Assembly: GCF_000218235.1 (NCBI RefSeq)
Contig: NZ_GL945017.1
Coordinates: 3,270,155-3,334,154 of the forward strand
DNA length: 64,000 nt
Source: Hallella multisaccharivorax DSM 17128
GTDB taxonomy: Bacteria; Bacteroidota; Bacteroidia; Bacteroidales; Bacteroidaceae
Direction: 5' to 3'
The number at the start of each line of letters is the position of its first letter. Position 1 is the stretch's first letter. The translations under genes and the position numbers were made by a program. A model generated the notes under the pieces. It had not been told where the DNA came from, ran no database searches, and saw only the letters and a list, made by a program, of their open reading frames with translations. Of this stretch, positions 13,017-21,697 are shown piece after piece.

Positions 13017-16000
13017 TTAAATCCTATCAATCGTATATATTCCGCCTTTCAACGTGGGGAAGCTGATTTCTCCAGCTTTTACCGTTTCCGTTTTCACTTT
13101 TCTCCCACTACTATCAGTAATACGATAATCTTTCTCAATGCCTTTATACTTGACCACGCACTTCGTACCCGAATGAGATACAATGGTAATCTTTTGGGCG
13201 ATCGCATTGTCCCAGGTGATGTCAACGGTAAAATTGCCCACAGCCCTCAATCCTGAGACGGAGCCTTTGAGCCAATACTCTGTTGGAAGTGCCGGCAGAA
13301 TTTCTAACTTATCAAAGCGGCTTTGCAAAAGCATCTCAGCGATACCTGCGGTGAAACCAAAGTTACCGTCAATCTGATAAGGCGCATGGGCGTCCCACAG
13401 ATTCTCGTAAATGCCTCCCGCAGCCTCGTTGACACTGGTGGTCCAGGTCTGTTGCAGAGCGCGTTTGATGAGGTTATGGCAGTGGTCGCCTAAATAAGCG
13501 CGCGCATTGAGATTCATCTTATGCCCGAGTGACCATCCGGTTCCGTGATCGTCACCACGGGCGATGAGTGATGTTCTGGCGGCATCAAAAATCGCTCTGT
13601 TAATGTCCGGCCCTATCTCGTCGCAGGGATAGAGACCCATGAGATGAGAGATATGACGGTGATTCTTATATTCATAAATGCCGATCTTCTGCGGATTATT
13701 GAATTGTGAGGTGTATTTCCATTCGCGCAGATAAGTTTTGCCGTCAAGTGGATTCTTCTCAGTGTGGCAGCCATCGTCTACTTTTACTAAATAGTTATTG
13801 AGTTTATTGCGGAATTCTTTAGAAGCTACGCTTTTGCCTAAAACAGCTATCGCTTTACGGGTATTGTTGAATAGGTTCCACACCAGTTGCTGGCTATGTG
13901 CCGTAGCATTCTCCGTTGGTCCATGTTCAGGGCTCCATTCATCAGGGCATTCGTATGTACCGTCGTTTGCCTTGACGAGTTTCTGAAACCAATATTCCAC
14001 ACAGCTCTTCATCGCCGGAAAGGCTTGACGCCTTAGATAGTCCTTGTCAAGCGTATACTGATAGTGCTGCCACAGGTGCTGGCAATACCATGCATTGGCA
14101 ATGGTATAGGTTGGGGCAAAAGTGGTGCCACTACCATAGATATTGTTTTCCGTCGGGAGTGTCCAGCCAGCATTCACGCCACCCATATCTTTGGCATACT
14201 GACGCCACGTAGGTTTGACACAAGCCTCACGGTAAATATAGTTGAGAAAAGGCATGTGGAGTTCGGAGAGGTTCGTAGGCTCAGCCGGCCAGTAGTTCAT
14301 CTGCACATTGATATTCGAGTGGATGTCAGCATGCCATGCCGGCGTGTTGTTGTTGTTCCAGATACCCTGAAGGTTAGCCGGAAGAGAGACACCTCTGCTG
14401 GAACTGATCAACAAATAGCGGCCATAGCTGAAATACAGCTCCTCCAAGAAGAGGTTAGCCTTTGGATCGTTCTTATAATTGGCAATAAGTGTTGGTGTCG
14501 GAATATTGTTTTTTGCATTGGACAACGTAAGCTGGCAACGATCAAACCATTGCTTGTAATCGGCCTTATGGGCAGCAAGCAGTGTCTCATAGCCTTTCTT
14601 CTGCGCTTTCTGCACGATAGCAGCTACGCGTGTAGGCAGCAAGGCAGCACCGGATACATATTGCGGAGCATCTGGATCATAGTCGGTAAGACCGCGCAGA
14701 TAAATGATCATACTGTTGGCGCCGATCACTTCAATGAGGCCTGCACTATTCTTTTTCAGTGAGCCGCCATCGATGACAACGCGGGCAGAACAGACATATG
14801 ACTCTGGTTCCACCGTCACGCCCGAGTCTCCCTGGCGGGCGATGGTGCCATTGAAGCTGATCGTCGCCTGTTGACTATTGTCAATATTATAGCATGAATC
14901 CTTGCCGTTCTGATTCTTGAGTCTCAGCACGGCGTTGATGTGACCATTCTGAGAAGCCTTGTAACGGATAACGATACAACTATCGGGATTAGAGGCAAAA
15001 TAAGAGCGTTGGTAATCGACACCATCAGAAGTAAAGTTGACACCTGCTATCGCATCGTTGATATCAAGATAGCGTACATAATTGGTGGCTGAATGCATAC
15101 CTTTGCTCATAATATAGAGGTTGCCAAAATTGAGGTAGAAGCCATAGTTATCAGAGCTGGTGCGGGCGCCGAGCTTGCCACTCCATAGTGTCTTATCGTT
15201 GAACTGTATGTCGTCGACCGCAATCTGCCCCATAAGTGTAGCACCGAACTGTCCATCGCCGATGGGCAGACAGGAGGTCATCCAGTTCTCAGCCGGCTGC
15301 GTATACCACAAAGTGTATTTATTCTTCGGGGTATAGGAAGCAATGCTTATAACCGAGACAATGTCAGACTCAGGAATGAAACGTACGACATTGCCATTGT
15401 CCCCCAAATTCCATACACTAATCTTATTTCCAACTTTGTTTCCTTGATATATATTGAAGAAGTTCTGACCACTCGTGGCTGTACCAATCTCAAAGCCGCC
15501 AAGCGTATTCGAAGACTTAACGATATAGAAAAGCGAGTCGGCTGAACTCTTATCGTTCTCTACATTAATAGTCTTCGGCGAACTATTCTTAGTGATATAA
15601 AGGGTCTGACCTAACTTATTGGTAAAACTATACTTATCACCGATCTGGTAAACGCGCCAAAGTATAGCATTTCTGTCATTACCTGACAGTGTACCAACGA
15701 TACAACTGTTCTTCAGGCCGTTTGCCGCAAGATAATATTTTCCGTTCTGGAATTGAATAAAGTAGTAATGAAGATCTGAAGCAGTAGAAATCTGAGGCAT
15801 AGAATAGTCAAACTCCATATTCTCTTTAGAATAGAACTTTAAAACATTGCTCATATCGCCCTTATTCCAAAGGCCGATAAGCTGTCCGGCTTTAACCTCA
15901 CCAACCTGGTTCATAGCGATATTAGCCGTAGAGTCAGTGGCAATCTCTAAAGCATCATAACCATAGCTTGTGTTTGTACTGTAAAATATCTGGAAGGCGT

Positions 16001-16352
16001 TCGTACCTGTAGCTGTCTTGTTTGTAGAGAAACGTGAACTGTTCTTGTTTGAACCATTCACATAAATAGTGTTACGAGCTTTTGAGACAAGTTGATATTT
16101 TTTTTCGTTACTTGCACCTGTAGAAACAATCTTCCAGAGTCGTGAACTCTCTTTTGAAATTTTAGCAACAGCTGTCTTACATTGCTTATCACTTCCCTCA
16201 TTCTCCAATACATTACCGGTACGGAGGAACTTCACATAGTACCAATACTCATCACCGGTTGTACTGACTTTTGGGTAATCTTGAGCCAGACAGGTCGTTG
16301 AAGGTAAAGCGGTAGCCAATAAAGCGACGTAAAACCACTTCTGAATTTTCAT
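13017..16352 (-). CDS. GH95 alpha-L-fucosidase with N-terminal duplicated lectin-like modules
   Basis: This 1111-residue protein has a signal peptide ending STTCLAQ. Residues of about 25-335 form two related modules, each with YYxxF...LWK/RV...YQLV/YSFT and ending in a W-N-x-G-D-x-x-N-V-x-x-F signature (LWNKGDMSNVLKF, VWNLGDNGNVVRF). The GH95 catalytic part begins near LWYTQPAENWMTSCLPIGDG and contains DIQFNDKTLWSGKLG, the active-site segment HADIHSNINVQMNYWPAEP, and ECPDEWSPEHGPTENATAHS. The family is chiefly alpha-1,2-L-fucosidase by inversion, as on H-type mucin caps. The extra N-terminal modules make it longer than typical GH95 enzymes of about 800 residues. They resemble the neighbouring 435-residue protein and the M60 N-terminus, suggesting a shared ligand. 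Confidence 0.92.
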   Translation of the reverse strand: MKIQKWFYVALLATALPSTTCLAQDYPKVSTTGDEYWYYVKFLRTGNVLENEGSDKQCKTAVAKISKESSRLWKIVSTGASNEKKYQLVSKARNTIYVNGSNKNSSRFSTNKTATGTNAFQIFYSTNTSYGYDALEIATDSTANIAMNQVGEVKAGQLIGLWNKGDMSNVLKFYSKENMEFDYSMPQISTASDLHYYFIQFQNGKYYLAANGLKNSCIVGTLSGNDRNAILWRVYQIGDKYSFTNKLGQTLYITKNSSPKTINVENDKSSADSLFYIVKSSNTLGGFEIGTATSGQNFFNIYQGNKVGNKISVWNLGDNGNVVRFIPESDIVSVISIASYTPKNKYTLWYTQPAENWMTSCLPIGDGQFGATLMGQIAVDDIQFNDKTLWSGKLGARTSSDNYGFYLNFGNLYIMSKGMHSATNYVRYLDINDAIAGVNFTSDGVDYQRSYFASNPDSCIVIRYKASQNGHINAVLRLKNQNGKDSCYNIDNSQQATISFNGTIARQGDSGVTVEPESYVCSARVVIDGGSLKKNSAGLIEVIGANSMIIYLRGLTDYDPDAPQYVSGAALLPTRVAAIVQKAQKKGYETLLAAHKADYKQWFDRCQLTLSNAKNNIPTPTLIANYKNDPKANLFLEELYFSYGRYLLISSSRGVSLPANLQGIWNNNNTPAWHADIHSNINVQMNYWPAEPTNLSELHMPFLNYIYREACVKPTWRQYAKDMGGVNAGWTLPTENNIYGSGTTFAPTYTIANAWYCQHLWQHYQYTLDKDYLRRQAFPAMKSCVEYWFQKLVKANDGTYECPDEWSPEHGPTENATAHSQQLVWNLFNNTRKAIAVLGKSVASKEFRNKLNNYLVKVDDGCHTEKNPLDGKTYLREWKYTSQFNNPQKIGIYEYKNHRHISHLMGLYPCDEIGPDINRAIFDAARTSLIARGDDHGTGWSLGHKMNLNARAYLGDHCHNLIKRALQQTWTTSVNEAAGGIYENLWDAHAPYQIDGNFGFTAGIAEMLLQSRFDKLEILPALPTEYWLKGSVSGLRAVGNFTVDITWDNAIAQKITIVSHSGTKCVVKYKGIEKDYRITDSSGRKVKTETVKAGEISFPTLKGGIYTIDRI

Positions 16353-16407
16353 TGATTTTCGAGTCTATTTGTTAGGATATAGCGCATTGCTGTTATACGA
16401 AACACGA

Positions 16408-16415
16408 CAAAGATA
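16408..16415 (-). promoter_or_regulatory. Promoter -7 element for GH95
   Basis: The minus strand reads TATCTTTG here (TAnnTTTG), 56 bp before the GH95 ATG. No clear TTTG is found at the -33 position. Confidence 0.5.
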
Positions 16416-16434
16416 AAAAAATTGTTATGAGAGA

Positions 16435-16474
16435 GAAAAAGGTGGCGAAACACAATCTTTTCACCACCTTTTAA
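16435..16474 (-). terminator. Terminator after the lectin-like gene
   Basis: A-rich/T-rich flanks enclose an interrupted stem in which AAAGGTGG pairs with CCACCTTT. It lies 50 bp past the stop of the 16524-17831 gene and just before the GH95 promoter, so it separates the two transcription units. It may work in both directions. Confidence 0.6.
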
Positions 16475-16523
16475 TATTGATATTATGAAATCATTTTGAA
16501 GTTGTTAACACTTGGAAAAGGAA

Positions 16524-17831
16524 TTACTTCACAACCTTCTTGCCATTGACGATGTAGAGGCCCTTAGCCAGACCCTTCAGGCTCTTACCTGCTACGCGAC
16601 CGTCAACAGTGTAAACGGTGCTGTCAGCAGCCTTTGTTGCAGGAGTGATGGTCTTAATGCCTGTTGTCGGAACAGAAGGAATCTGATCAGCAGAGAGGAC
16701 CTCTATGATAGGCACGAACTTAAGCGCGCAGTTCTGATCGTCTGCAGTCCACTTACCCATCGGATGGTGATAGCCTATGTTACCCCAAGCATTGATGAAG
16801 TTCTTTGATGAAGAATCGTCCGTGTCGCCGATTGCATAGTTCTCAGAACCATAATTGCTCTTGAACACATAAAGAGTTGTTTCATCAGGATTGGTAGTGG
16901 TCATGTAGCCGGCTTTCATTTCACCGCCGCCACTCTGATTTGTACGTACCCAAGAGCTTGTCGCTTCATTCCAATTAAACAGCTTATTACCAGATACCAA
17001 AGGAGTTTCAAAATCCTTATAAGTAATGTACTGACCGTTCTCGTTCACGAGCTTGATAGCATGAGACTCAGCATCGAAAGAAACGACATGCCAAATCTTT
17101 GAAGCAAAAGCTGCGTCGCCGACAATAACAGAGTCTGCAATAAGCGTATCGTTGTCAACACTTAAAACAAGATTAGAACCGGTCAGACCCTCGTCACCAT
17201 AAGGAGGCTGAACTTTTGATCTCCAATCGGTACGGGCGAATTCAATGAAATAGCGAGTGCTATTGTCTGAAGCATTGAAGGTCTTGAAATCGAAGTTCCA
17301 GGTAGGAATCTCGACCTCAGAAGGGTCAACGAAATAAACTTGAGAACCACCATCAGGAACAGACCAAGGACCATACTGGTTGCCAAGCTTTTGACCACCG
17401 AAGATGTTGGCATAAGCCTGACCGTTATCAGGAACAGTCTCCAACATCTGAATAGTGCTATAGGCCTCATCATCACTTGTTGTCAAGGTGAAAGCCTTGA
17501 AGTTGTCAGCAACATTGTCATCAGTACCAGCTGCCAAGCGGCTGTTAGAATTGGTATACAATGTCCATGTCTGACCATCGACATTCAGTGTGAAAGTCCA
17601 GGTACCGTCTTCTGCTTGCGTGCAGGTCCAGGTCTGCTTAGCCTGATCTTCAGCACTTGCAACTTTTGCTGTACAAACAGCACCATCATCACCGGCAGTG
17701 ACATAGCCTGCATGGCTCGAGCCGATAGTGATGTAATACTTTTCGCCGCTCGTCGGAGTCGGAAGGTAATCGACTGCAAATGTAGCCAGAGAAATGAGGC
17801 TCATTGCTAAAAGAGTAAATACTTTTTTCAT
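16524..17831 (-). CDS. Secreted lectin-like protein of two repeated modules with C-terminal sorting-type tail
   Basis: This 435-residue protein has a signal peptide (MKKVFTLLAMSLISLATFA). No catalytic motif is seen. Two modules (about 20-170 and 185-385) follow the same pattern as the GH95 N-terminal region: KYYITIG or RYFIEFA at the start, a W-x-V/C turn, and an end block with N-x-x-G-x-x-x-G...W...V/LxF (NIFGGQKLGNQYGPWSVP; NAWGNIGYHHPMGKWTAD). The tail TVYTVDGRVAGKSLKGLAKG then LYIVNGKKVVK is the type found on Prevotella surface proteins, possibly a type IX secretion sorting domain. It probably binds glycans at the surface. It has its own promoter and terminator. No database family can be named with certainty. 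Confidence 0.6.
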   Translation of the reverse strand: MKKVFTLLAMSLISLATFAVDYLPTPTSGEKYYITIGSSHAGYVTAGDDGAVCTAKVASAEDQAKQTWTCTQAEDGTWTFTLNVDGQTWTLYTNSNSRLAAGTDDNVADNFKAFTLTTSDDEAYSTIQMLETVPDNGQAYANIFGGQKLGNQYGPWSVPDGGSQVYFVDPSEVEIPTWNFDFKTFNASDNSTRYFIEFARTDWRSKVQPPYGDEGLTGSNLVLSVDNDTLIADSVIVGDAAFASKIWHVVSFDAESHAIKLVNENGQYITYKDFETPLVSGNKLFNWNEATSSWVRTNQSGGGEMKAGYMTTTNPDETTLYVFKSNYGSENYAIGDTDDSSSKNFINAWGNIGYHHPMGKWTADDQNCALKFVPIIEVLSADQIPSVPTTGIKTITPATKAADSTVYTVDGRVAGKSLKGLAKGLYIVNGKKVVK

Positions 17832-17884
17832 AGAACGGATTTAGTTTAAATTGTATTTAGATTATATTTCTACTTTTTCGTGAA

Positions 17885-17892
17885 CAAAACTA
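17885..17892 (-). promoter_or_regulatory. Promoter -7 element for the lectin-like gene
   Basis: The minus strand reads TAGTTTTG (TAnnTTTG), 54 bp before the ATG at 17831, within an AT-rich stretch. Confidence 0.5.
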
Positions 17893-17982
17893 CTAAATTA
17901 TTGAATTAAATCCAATACTTTTGACTATTTATTTTTATAGTTTTAACTATATTATTTATCGTATACAGTTATTAATAGTTTA

Positions 17983-18264
17983 TTATTCTGCTGGTGTCTT
18001 CATATACGTATATGTTCCGTCAATGCCATACACGTTATTGAATATAGGTGTAGAATGGAACACGCCATGGATAGATGTTGCAGGCGTACCATTTATATAG
18101 ATTGGCAACTCCGTGACCGTGGCATCCTTCGCAAGTTCTACGTAACCGATAACACAAGCACAGAAAGGATCAAGCGAGGATGAAGTCTACGTAACGAACC
18201 GAGTTCCGTCAGCACTCAAAGAAATAGATATTGGCAAGCCCTGTCCTCTGTAGCGTACCGGCAT
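17983..18264 (-). pseudogene. 94-codon gene remnant with an internal stop
   Basis: An open frame from an ATG at 18264 runs to a TAA at 17983 and is broken only by a TAG at 18189-18187 (codon 26). The encoded text (LPISISLSADGTRF; then VIGYVELAKDATVTELPIYI and IDGTYTYMKTPAE) looks like real protein, not noise, and resembles the end of a secreted beta-rich protein. I do not recognise the family. It lies in the 561-bp gap between the lectin-like gene and the M60 gene. A sequencing error at the TAG cannot be excluded, but the piece is short and has no signal peptide, so a decayed 3' end is more likely. Confidence 0.5.
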
Positions 18265-18301
18265 AACATTAGATTACGTTCTATTTTTATCCTTTTGCGA
18301 T

Positions 18302-18345
18302 CAGCCGACGTTCGACAAACAATCGGCTGACGTTCGACAGACAAT
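18302..18345. repeat. Two tandem 22-bp copies unlike the main array family
   Basis: Two adjacent 22-bp units share GACGTTCGACA and end ACAAT, differing at four positions. TCAGCCGA at the start of the first and TCGGCTGA at the start of the second are also an inverted pair. They lie 48 bp past the M60 stop and could form part of a weak terminator. The length equals the 22-bp array units, but the sequence is different. Confidence 0.7.
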
Positions 18346-18392
18346 GGAAAAGCGGTCCGATGACCACTTGTTGTAAGTAAACGGAAAGAAGC

Positions 18393-21300
18393 CTAATTGA
18401 TTACTATCTTCTTTCTATTGACAAGATAAACACCTCGCACGAGGCCGTCAGTAGCAGTAGCAGCATCTACACCTTCTCTGATTAGTATACCTGAAATGGT
18501 ATAGACATTAACCTTGGCGTTGCCAGTCACGGCAACCTTGCGAATATCGGTAGAAGGAGCAACACCTGGGTCTACCTCAGAACCATCAGAACCACAAACT
18601 TTCACCTTCACATCATTATTGGCCTTCTTCATCACGGCTGCCGGGATAGTAAAAGTCTTCGTGTTGGCGAAGTAGATGAGCGTATCACCACTGCTGTAGA
18701 TCTTGAAACCGACGACATGATTGTTCATCGGCACAAAGGTATAGGTACGTTTACCCTGTGCATCGGTCTTCATGCTTACCTGGTTAGCCCAGCCTTGTCC
18801 GAGACTGTCGGGGCAGAACTGATCCCAGGAGCCAAAGTCACCCATAGAACCAACCCTCACATTATTATTATAGTCAGCACGCGACTCACCGGCTGCATGT
18901 CCGGGATAAGTAGCAGGTGTCTTTCGGATATGATCATCGATGAAGATCATGTTGTTGCCCGGGCCCTTCGGATAAGTATGCATCTTCGCTAAAGCTGCCT
19001 GCCACTGGGCTCTCGTGGTATTCATCGTTGTGTTGCTGTAATCGCCGATAACCACATCTTTTACATCGTAGAAGAAACCCCATGACTGGAAGAAACTTGA
19101 GAGGTCCTGCTTGGCGGCATCGCAACAAGCCAACGCAAAGTTCAAGTAATCGTCAGGGCCGGTGCAATGGTCTGTATTGCGATTCTTCATCTTGTTACGG
19201 CGAAGGTAGTGGAACCACTTATTGAAGAATGTGGTATCGTTACCGGCAGCATGGAACATCAGATAAAGTTTATAGTACATCTGAGTTGTGCCCCACGTGC
19301 CATATTCGAACCAGTATTTCTTGGCTGCGTACTTATCAGCAAAGGTCTGAATTTTACTTTCAGGAACACCTTCATATCTTTTTCCATCTACATCCGTATA
19401 AGTACAGAGCTCTGCACGAGAGGTCACATGGCCGGAGGTAAAAAGGATCATGTTGGAGAACACGTTATTTGAGATCTCCGTCATACCTGCCATGTTAATG
19501 AGCTGCTGGTGGTTATGACCGAACTCGTGAGCAGGACCCCACAGAGAGCCATCTCCCTTGTTCATTGCATCATAATTGAGTACCGTTCCGAGTGTATTAT
19601 AGTTATAATAGGTACCACTGGTAGATGCATACATATATCCATGATCAACAGCCGTAGCATTGAGCAAATTGTTGCATTTTTCTTTCTGTGCTCCACGGAA
19701 GCCCATGAGATATTCCTCACGGGAAACAATGCTGTTCCACAATTCTGTGAGTTCGAAAAGCTTCACAGGCGTATACTGCTTAACATCAGCACCAGGCATG
19801 TGCATGACAATCATCGTGTCCTTCATCTGGAAAGCCTTGGCCCAGACGAGGCCATCATCCTGCATCTTCATCCAGTCATCATCGGTATCACCTTTCGTCA
19901 CATCGAAATAACCATTAACCTTACCACCCTCGATATGAATATTGAGCGGCTTGAAATCAGACAGTTTCTTATTCTTATTATAGGTATAACCAATATAATT
20001 GATGAAGATACTCTTCTCACCACGGTTCAGAATGATGTTCAGACCCTTCTTCAACTCGTAGTTATTACCCGTACGAGAACCTAAAGGCACGAGCTGAGCA
20101 CCGAGTGTTGCACCATCAGGGATATCGTCGCCGACGAAGATGAAGATATTATCGCCGTCCTTCGCTGTGACGCCAGTAGGATTCGTCAGGTCACCAAAGT
20201 TGTTACCCAATCCCATGGCCTGTGCCCAGTTATTATAGTTGTATTCGCTGTAGACATTGTAGTCAGCGATTCGGTACTTCTTCTCCCAGTTGGTGCCACT
20301 TGTGTAACTCTGCCAACTTTGGTCCTTCATCTTCAGAACAACATTCTGAAGCTCGGGCGCCAATTTAGCAGCGGTCATCTTAGCCTTGAGGTCATCGTCC
20401 GTCATGTTCCTGACTTCATCTGTAACCGTTGTGCAAGCTTCATCAGTAAAGTAAGTCTTTATCAAGCTAGCATACGTACTAGCATTGGTTGTCAGATCAA
20501 CACGCTCAGCATAAGCCGCTTGCTGAGTCTTAAACTTGGCAGTGTCGAGCGTTGCCACCTTGAACAGCCATTTATTAGCCTCAGAACCGACAGTCCAACC
20601 AACAGGGTTATAACCTTGAGATTCCGGGCAATGGATACCTACGTTGTCACTGTCATACATCTCAAAGAGAAGGAGGTAAGGATCCGACAAGTTCTGTTTC
20701 ACCTTGAATCCGTTACCAATTTCCGTTGTTGTCGTATAGAACTTACTTGTTGCACCATTCTGATTAAGGATATACTTTCCCGTGATAGCGTTACGGAAAG
20801 CATAACGACCGTTAGACAGTTTTATCAGCTTCCAATAGAAGAGATAATCATCTTTATCGAATGTCTCTGTTGACAGATGTCCATTGACATAATCGTCACG
20901 CATGGAGATACTGTACGGCTCCGAGACTATCTGATAATACATGGTCGTATCAAGTGTTGGGTCAACAGCTCCTGTCTTATTGGCAAGGAGGGCACGTATA
21001 GAGTCGGTCGTCATCGTGGTCACTTCATCCAGACGAAACTCACTCGGACAGATATAACCTGTATTACCATCTGACTGAAGCGGATGCCAACGGACAACAT
21101 GCTTATTGGCATCAAGGTGCCAACACCAATCGCTTTTATCTTTTTCGTTGTAAATGTTGAAATACGACTTACCAGTACCTTTTGACTTTTCCTGATAAAT
21201 CACCGAGAACTGATAAGGTGAAGTGCCTGTAGAATAGACAACATTATTATCAGAAGCCGTTTGAACATATTGTCCATTTCTCAGACTCTGAATGGTGTAC

Positions 21301-21581
21301 TTTCCATCGCCCTTTGAATGAAAGATAAAAACATCCGTATGGGTGGCAGGCTCTGTAGAGAATTTATTTGCCCAGAGTTTCGTACCATTTACATAAACGT
21401 GCAGGTCAGTTCCAGACACACGCTTGTCGTTAACGATGTAGTAGACTCCCGTCTTCATCGTTTGGTTCTCATCTTGAACCTTCTGCAGCGATGAACCTTG
21501 TAGAGATGCAGCAAGCACGGGAAGAGTAGCTCCTAAAGTTAGCGACACTAACAAGGTTTTTGGAAATAGATTCTTTTTCAT
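18393..21581 (-). CDS. M60-family (enhancin-like) mucinase metallopeptidase with lectin-like N-terminus
   Basis: This 1062-residue secreted protein has a signal peptide ending LPVLAAS. Residues of about 40-185 and 215-350 resemble the modules of the GH95 and 435-residue proteins (YYIVNDKRVSG, FNIYNEKDKSDW, VVRWHPLQS). The M60 domain occupies about 430-830. Its gluzincin motif HEFGH (His684, Glu685, His688) is followed by Glu701 in NMAGMTEISNN, the expected third zinc ligand. The end, YTISGILIREG...GVYLVNRKKIVIN, is a sorting-type tail. Characterised M60 peptidases cut mucin-type O-glycoproteins and recognise the attached glycan. In Bacteroides thetaiotaomicron such a peptidase neighbours a GH109 gene, which supports the mucin reading. 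Upstream lies the BACON gene, with a strong hairpin between them. Confidence 0.9.
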   Translation of the reverse strand: MKKNLFPKTLLVSLTLGATLPVLAASLQGSSLQKVQDENQTMKTGVYYIVNDKRVSGTDLHVYVNGTKLWANKFSTEPATHTDVFIFHSKGDGKYTIQSLRNGQYVQTASDNNVVYSTGTSPYQFSVIYQEKSKGTGKSYFNIYNEKDKSDWCWHLDANKHVVRWHPLQSDGNTGYICPSEFRLDEVTTMTTDSIRALLANKTGAVDPTLDTTMYYQIVSEPYSISMRDDYVNGHLSTETFDKDDYLFYWKLIKLSNGRYAFRNAITGKYILNQNGATSKFYTTTTEIGNGFKVKQNLSDPYLLLFEMYDSDNVGIHCPESQGYNPVGWTVGSEANKWLFKVATLDTAKFKTQQAAYAERVDLTTNASTYASLIKTYFTDEACTTVTDEVRNMTDDDLKAKMTAAKLAPELQNVVLKMKDQSWQSYTSGTNWEKKYRIADYNVYSEYNYNNWAQAMGLGNNFGDLTNPTGVTAKDGDNIFIFVGDDIPDGATLGAQLVPLGSRTGNNYELKKGLNIILNRGEKSIFINYIGYTYNKNKKLSDFKPLNIHIEGGKVNGYFDVTKGDTDDDWMKMQDDGLVWAKAFQMKDTMIVMHMPGADVKQYTPVKLFELTELWNSIVSREEYLMGFRGAQKEKCNNLLNATAVDHGYMYASTSGTYYNYNTLGTVLNYDAMNKGDGSLWGPAHEFGHNHQQLINMAGMTEISNNVFSNMILFTSGHVTSRAELCTYTDVDGKRYEGVPESKIQTFADKYAAKKYWFEYGTWGTTQMYYKLYLMFHAAGNDTTFFNKWFHYLRRNKMKNRNTDHCTGPDDYLNFALACCDAAKQDLSSFFQSWGFFYDVKDVVIGDYSNTTMNTTRAQWQAALAKMHTYPKGPGNNMIFIDDHIRKTPATYPGHAAGESRADYNNNVRVGSMGDFGSWDQFCPDSLGQGWANQVSMKTDAQGKRTYTFVPMNNHVVGFKIYSSGDTLIYFANTKTFTIPAAVMKKANNDVKVKVCGSDGSEVDPGVAPSTDIRKVAVTGNAKVNVYTISGILIREGVDAATATDGLVRGVYLVNRKKIVIN

Positions 21582-21642
21582 ATTAGAAAATAAAATTGTA
21601 CATATTAGAATACTAACAAAAAACTTATCAGGTTATGCATAG

Positions 21643-21690
21643 AAATAATATCTCTGTCAGCAACTATTGTTGCTGACAGAGATATTATTT
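21643..21690 (-). terminator. Perfect 22-bp-stem hairpin between BACON and M60 genes
   Basis: The arms 21643-21664 and 21669-21690 are perfectly complementary over 22 bp around a 4-base loop (TATT). The arm ends are AT-rich (AAATAATATC / GATATTATTT), so a U-rich tail exists on either strand. It starts 8 bp past the BACON stop. It probably ends the SusC/D operon, or reduces read-through into M60, for which no convincing promoter is visible. Confidence 0.8.
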
Positions 21691-21697
21691 CAGAGAA

